Source: Datisca glomerata
Lineage: Eukaryota; Streptophyta; Magnoliopsida; Cucurbitales; Datiscaceae
Length of the DNA stretch: 64,000 nt
Assembly: GCA_003255025.1 (NCBI GenBank)
Contig: QANY01009128.1
Coordinates: forward strand, 1,178,547-1,242,546
Direction: 5' to 3'
A program made the position numbers and the translations under genes. Under the pieces are notes generated by a model, which worked only from the letters and a program-made list of their open reading frames with translations, made no database searches and was not told where the DNA came from. Positions 58,869 through 64,000 of this stretch are shown piece by piece (the first letter of the stretch is position 1; every line of letters starts with the position of its first letter).

Positions 58869-60559
58869 ATGGCGATGGCTGATTCTTCCAATACCGAGTC
58901 TGGCACTGAGCACAATCAAACCATTGATTTGAACCCTAACTCTAATTCTTCTGACGCATTGGTCCCTGCTCCCTCTAGTGGCCCTGCTGTTTGCCTCTTT
59001 AGGTTCGCTGGTGACTCCGCCGCCGGTGCTTTGATGGGTTCCGTTTTCGGCTATGGTATTTCTCTCGTAGTCTTGTATATGTTGTTTTTTTTTTTTCATT
59101 TTGTTTCCTCTGTTATTTGATGGATATGGTTTTGGGTGGAAATGCTTGGGATTTTCCCGAAAACTAGAATGCATTTTCTTTTCAGATTCATATCTCAAAA
59201 AGGTTGTCTATATTTTTGGGGGTTTTTACTTAAAATCTGTTCTTTTTGAGGTGAATTAGCATGAAGGAGAAAAGATGCTCTTTTGGTGCTTGTGTTCTAA
59301 TGGGCATGTTGAACGAATCAAATTTAGAGATAAATGTGCTGTTGAGTATGAACTGGCAATTTGACGTTGTAAGTGACATATAAGAGACCCGTATATTGAA
59401 CTTAGATTGAAAGGATTAATGATTATTGGTGCCACTTTTTGTTACATGTCGGGAAAGTGGGTTATGTTGATGTAGAAGCTTGACATATGGTATAGAAGTG
59501 TAGTTTTTAAGTGGAGATATTGGATGGTCGTGTTGTATATTGTGGTCGAGTGATTTGACATTTGAAGTATTTAAATTTCAGCAATGGAGGCTGCATATAG
59601 ATTACCCGTTACTCCCATACGAGTGAGTTTGCTTGTTCACTGTTTCACAATGTATATCTTTTGATATTTAGTCGTGATTGCTCTGATGGTTTTCACACTG
59701 ACAATGTGGTTCTGTGATAGAATTTTGAAACCTTTTCCCGTTTTTTTACAAAAAAAGGCTTATAGCTTTAAGGATGCCTTCCATTTATGTGCATCAGGGG
59801 CAGGATTATTTAAGAAGAAAGGCTTCAAAGGATCTTTTGTGGAGGCAGGGTCTTCTGCAAAGGTGTGAGAAATGTTGTTTTTTAGTTCATTAATGAACAA
59901 AGTGTTGAGAGGTTTCTAACTTTTGAAACTTACTTCGTGTTATTCATAAATCTTTCCATATCAGACATTCGCAATTTTGTCTGGAGTACATAGTTTGGTT
60001 GTCTGCATGTTGAAGAGGCTGCGAGGAAAAGATGATGGTATTGCATCTAAATAATTTACTTTAAAAATTTTACATCAACAATCCTTTCTGTATCATAAAC
60101 ACAGTATCCTTTTTTTGCAGTTATTAATGCTGGTGTAGCTGGTTGTTGCACCGGTTTAGCTCTTAGTTTTCCAGGTAACATAACATAAATCCCTAACAAC
60201 ACAAGTTTCTTGTTCCAACCGTGTCTTGTTTATGTAATCGACCTGTATATGTAATTTCACAGGCCGCATGACTAGAGACTTATCGGCTTGTTTTTTTATT
60301 TCTAGGTGCACCTCAGGCTCTTCTGCAGAGTTGCCTTACTTTCGGGGCATTCTCATTTATTGTTGAAGGCCTTAACAAGCAGCAGCCTGCATTGGCACAT
60401 TCGTACTCCACTAGAAAGAAAGCCGAGGTCTACAGTCTACGTCTTCCTTTCATACTACCCCTTCAACTCCCCCTCCCAGAAGAACTGAAAGGGGCATTCT
60501 CCAATTTCTGCAAGTCCCTAAATATTCACAAGAAAGGCGCTTTTCGGACAACTCCCTAA
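58869..60559 (+). CDS. Tim17/Tim22/Tim23-family organelle membrane protein
   Basis: Five exons, 58869-59055, 59798-59862, 59965-60037, 60121-60174 and 60306-60559, all with GT-AG introns and correct phase, encode 210 residues. An acidic, Ser/Asn-rich N-terminus (1-40) precedes the PRAT-type membrane domain (about 44-150), seen as [62 protein letters not shown] and [18 protein letters not shown] soluble C-terminal tail with [16 protein letters not shown] follows. The length and motifs match, by memory, the Arabidopsis pair AT5G55510/AT4G26670, annotated as TIM22-like proteins of the chloroplast/mitochondrial inner membrane. It probably forms or assists a channel for preprotein or metabolite passage; the organelle is not decided by this sequence. 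The ATG at 58869 is the first in-frame one, with a second ATG two codons later. Confidence 0.93.
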
Positions 60560-61855
60560 TGTATTTTCGTAGTTCATCTTCATATTGCTGGAAAAGTTTT
60601 TATTTTACCCAAAGAAAAAGTGCTTATGGTGTACTAAGTAAAATTAAGTGGAAATTCAAAGGCTTCTTGCTCTTTGGAATCACCTGGTATTAACATTTAG
60701 GTTGAGCCAAAATGCTGTTTCATAAATTTGCCTGCTATGCTACTGATCATGCAGTAAATCAGCTTTGATCAAGGTCAAGAAAATGGTGAATATGTTTAAA
60801 CCCAAAGAACATATATATGTATATATATATGAGATTATATTTCCTAGACTATCATTTTGAAGATGAAAACTAGGGAGTTGATTATATAATGATGCTGAAG
60901 CTCAGTAATCGAGGACTTCCCTTATGCTCTTGCCACCAGATATAAAGGCTTTCAGAAGTTGCATTGTGTTGACACAAGTTTTATATTAGATTCAATTGTT
61001 CGGCAAAACTGAGAGCTATTCTTACATGTGTTATTGGTCAATGGAATTAGGCCAAAATAATGATGTGGTGCTGTTTGAAGGGGTAGCAAGATTGCACTGT
61101 CATTCTATGGTGGTGCAAGTGTTTCACATAAGAATAAAGAGAGAATATGAGATTGCACTGTCATTCTGTGTAAGTGTTTCACATAAGAATAAAGAGAGAA
61201 TATGAAAACTTTTTTTATCTCTCTCTCTCCTCCTATATGTTTCCGTCTCGGTAACCGATGATTTTTTCAGTTGCCAAACAAGAAGCATAAAATAGAGAGG
61301 AGGTATCAAGTTGACAGCCTCAAGGCAAAAGAAAAGGCAAAATCATAATGAATTCTTCACTTAAAGTTTCATAGACATAGGAAAATTTTCTATTTTTAAA
61401 AAAATGCAGAATGAATATGCCATAAATATTGCCTTGATATTGTGGCTCAATGCCATGAATATGAAGAACCATAATTTATCATAACCATAATTTAATCTAC
61501 AAATTAATCACCAATCGACCTATAATTCTTATATAATCATCTAAATCAGCTCTGGTTTTCACCACGATTGATCTTGAGAAGTTTGTTGCAATGAAATCCA
61601 TTGGATATGTGGCAAAGTAAAAAAATGTTGTTTTTGTTGAACATTCTATTTCATCTTCTGGGTCTTAATGCATTTATCAGTTTGAATGCATGGTTTGCTG
61701 AGTTCAGGTTACAATCGAGAAGAAGAAGAAGAGATTTGGAAGTAACATTATTTCAAAGAGAAATATCTCTGCTTACAGAAATTTGAAGAATGAAGCTTCT
61801 TGGAAGCTATAACTTCGCTGATTTATCCATGTCTTCCTTATCATCCCCAAAACAA
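60560..61855. other. Convergent intergenic region, TIM22-like and LOG-like genes
   Basis: It contains the 3' UTR of the TIM22-like gene and, from the other side, that of the LOG-like gene. A duplicated segment (about 61089-61204, ATTGCACTGTCATTCT ... GTGTTTCACATAAGAATAAA) is present. No further gene is supported. Confidence 0.5.
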
Positions 61856-63582
61856 TCATGTAATGGATATAATTCGATTCATCTCCTTCTCATGAAGGGG
61901 GAGATCATAAAACTCCGCCAAGTACATCAAAGCTTCGGTGTTATCGTTACAAATTTTCCATAATGATCCAACCTCTCCTTTGGAGACAGTACCCCAATTC
62001 TCACAATCATCAAGAAAGTCGAGTAATTTTGAGTAAAACGAGTCATAGTTCATCAACAAGAAGGGAACAGGAAGTTCAGAACCTATCCTCTCTAGCTGTA
62101 TCAAAGCTAAAATCTCGAAAATTTCATCCAACGTACCAACTCCACCAGGTAAGGCTACTACAGCAGTTCTATCAGCACTACAGCTTCTAACTGCAGCATC
62201 AACAAGTCCATGTTTTCTTGCAGAGAAAAATCTATTATCATTGAAAGCGTATCAGACAGCAGATACAGAGCCATAATCTGTTAATGAGCTATTTACATAT
62301 GCCTTTTACTTGTATATTACCTGCAAGTAAGGTAAGTTTCAGAAGGTAAGTAGGGGTGATAATTCGAGGCTGTCCATTCGCTAGCTTCTTTACCTATCTT
62401 GAATCCACCGACTGATTTTCCCGCTTGCAAAGCACCTTTAGTAGCAGCATCCATGAGCCCTGGACCTGCCCCTGTCCATGAAGTACAGTCCAAAAGGGAA
62501 GCAATCTGCCAAATTGAAAAGATGAAAGAGTCTACTCATAAGCATCTTCAGAACTCTCAAAATATAGAAAGTTGTGTTTGACCATGCAGTTTTTTCTTTG
62601 TTGCTATTATCATTGCATTCCGAGTGCAAACTACATGCTTGAGTTGCGAATAAGGCTTGAAGAACAACTTGTCCCGTTTCTTTACTTTTTCAAACAAAAC
62701 AAAACTTTTGGGATTACTGGTAATTTACTTGGTATGAGAGCAAGAGGTTTGCAACAATCTTCCTCCCCTTAAAAAATTAAGTCTTCACTTGTTAACTCAT
62801 TGACCAAAAAAAGTTTGAGTTCGACGTAAGAATATTGAATCCAACAAGTTTTGCTGATTGATCTGACCTACCTCTCTGTAAGAATATTGAATCCAACAAG
62901 TTTTGCTAATTGATCTGACTTACCTCTCTGCTGAGTTCAAGAGAATGAAGGTAATGAGGATGGTCAGGTCCCATCCTTGAAGAACCCAAATACACCACTC
63001 CCCTTCCAAGTCTGCTTATGAGCTCATAACATCGTTCTATTTCTTTTCTGACCTTAAATAGATTAGATGACAACATATTAAGTTAATGCTCTTTGCTAAT
63101 ATCTGATCATCTAAAAATACTTTATTATCAACTAATGCTCTTTTTAATACTACAATTAATGTTCTTTTTATATACCCAACAAGTATCCTATTAGGACAAT
63201 ACTATTTGATTAAAGGATAAGCTTCAGTCATGAAGGAACAGATTCATAGAGGCTAAAAAATAATCTGGATTTGCTATCTAGTCAAAAAGGCCAATTGAAT
63301 TTTCAGATTTACAAAGAACATTAAAAACTAAACAGTTGGAAAGGAATTATGAACTGGGTTTACCTCATGTGGACTTGTTCTCTCTTCAAATTCATCTATT
63401 TCACGCTTGCTCAGGAAAACTCTACCCGAGTAAGGCCTGGATTTTGGTAACTTGAAATTGGTCGTGTCCTTCTCTCTTTCACTGAAAGATTGGAACTTCA
63501 CTCCATATTGGTAAGAATTTCTAACCAAAAAGTGAGTTCTCAAAGAACCCAACATTGCAAACACCATTGTCAAATGTGTCAA
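61856..63582 (-). CDS. LOG / lysine-decarboxylase-like family protein (PGGxGTxxE)
   Basis: Four exons on the minus strand, 63364-63582, 62924-63052, 62321-62505 and 61856-62231, join in frame to 302 residues. Residues 1-60 are basic and Ser-rich and could be a plastid or mitochondrial transit peptide. The Rossmann-like core has VVYLGSSRMGPDHPHY, WTGAGPGLMDAATKGA and FFSARKHGLVDAAVRS (R183/K184 matching the substrate-binding Arg region of LOG enzymes). The signature PGGVGTLDE falls at 206-214. Short LOG proteins release active cytokinins from nucleotide precursors. This longer, differently framed type (AT1G50575-like, by memory) has no proven activity, so LOG-type phosphoribohydrolase is only a family inference. 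The start could be Met1, Met6 or Met10. Intron 2 contains a duplicated donor (62826-62929). Confidence 0.9.
62826..62929 (-). repeat. 52-bp tandem duplication covering the exon-2 donor
   Basis: Two copies, 62826-62877 and 62878-62929, of a 52-bp unit. The proximal copy carries the real donor AGAGAG|GTAAGTC at the end of exon 2 (plus 62924/62923). The distal copy carries a second good donor AGAGAG|GTAGGTC. The copies differ at two or three bases, so the duplication is fairly recent. Confidence 0.85.
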
Positions 63583-64000
63583 AGATTGGTTTTCTACATA
63601 GAATCACTCAGAATTTTGAGCTAGTTGTATGAAAACCAGAAAGAATAATTTCTACTTTCAGGTTTGCATACTTCAATGAGTGGAAAAGGAATAAAGGTAT
63701 CGATTCTAACTTGCTTAATGCCGGATGGAATTGAGGAACAAAGGGAAAGAGAGAGGTTTCGTTCTTTCCGAACAGAAGGGTGCCATTGAAATTTCAAAAC
63801 AAGGGTATTTTTGGGAGACTATGGAACAGCATAATTTCAACTATTCTTAAAGAAAATACCGATTTTATGATCACTCTCTATTTTTAATTAAATTCAGCAT
63901 CTTTTATGTAAAGCAACACTAACACGTCCATTTAGTTTAGAAATTTTCTGTTAAAATTAATGACCGCAAGATTTATATTTAACGAGAATTTTTTATTAGA
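63583..64000 (-). promoter_or_regulatory. Upstream region of the LOG-like gene
   Basis: The leader and promoter of the minus-strand gene lie here. The strand is C/T-rich (minus) near 63740-63790, typical of plant leaders; no clear TATA box was chosen. No other gene is supported up to the end of the window. Confidence 0.4.

Overview
The window is nuclear DNA of a flowering plant, most likely a eudicot. It is very AT-rich, its genes have GT-AG introns and plant-type domain architectures, and the space between genes is filled with plant transposable-element debris. I see no viral, bacterial or organellar signature and no CRISPR array.

Six protein-coding genes can be supported: a WNK-type protein kinase close to WNK11 (17131-18739, +); a leucine-rich-repeat receptor-like pseudokinase (28838-30713, +); a TORNADO1-like LRR plus ROC-GTPase protein (32009-36383, +); a C2-domain protein (37006-38238, -); a Tim17/22/23-family organelle membrane protein (58869-60559, +); and a LOG / lysine-decarboxylase-like protein (61856-63582, -). 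For every multi-exon gene I checked that the intron boundaries proposed here restore the reading frame and a family-length protein.

From memory, four of these genes occur in the same order around AT5G55510-AT5G55560 of Arabidopsis chromosome 5: WNK11, TRN1, the C2 protein and the TIM22-like protein. The window therefore looks like a conserved block expanded by transposons. The receptor pseudokinase is the extra gene between WNK11 and TRN1, and about 20 kb of transposon sequence separates the C2 gene from the TIM22-like gene.

Layout: 1-6700, AT-rich spacer with a hAT-like element and a TIR-flanked element carrying an exon-like fragment. 6770-13400, an unusual repeat district: a ggttcacc...tacgta tandem family in both orientations, three odd-length palindromes sharing a GGCGA-N-TCGCC core, CAC-rich degenerate repeats and a possible captured dsRNA-binding-domain fragment. 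13500-16400, AT-rich, with a Helitron-like terminus. 16449-18739, WNK gene. 18740-22628, AT-rich, with a Helitron candidate. 22634-25730, a 3.1-kb solo LTR with a 5-bp target duplication. 25736-28795, spacer with short tandem repeats. 28838-38238, the cluster of receptor pseudokinase, TRN1 and C2 genes. 39700-52224, nested or adjacent transposons: a LINE remnant, a PIF/Harbinger relic, a MuDR-type relic and a nearly full-length LINE with a perfect 17-bp target duplication. 52240-58650, gene-free AT-rich DNA with dispersed terminal-repeat elements. 58869-63582, convergent TIM22-like and LOG-like genes.

The genes do not form an operon or a common pathway; they are independent plant loci. I found no convincing new multi-gene system. 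The features most worth following are the 6.7-13.5 kb repeat district, the two elements dated by target-site duplications, the split ATG|ATG start of the WNK gene and the duplicated splice donor in the LOG-like gene.
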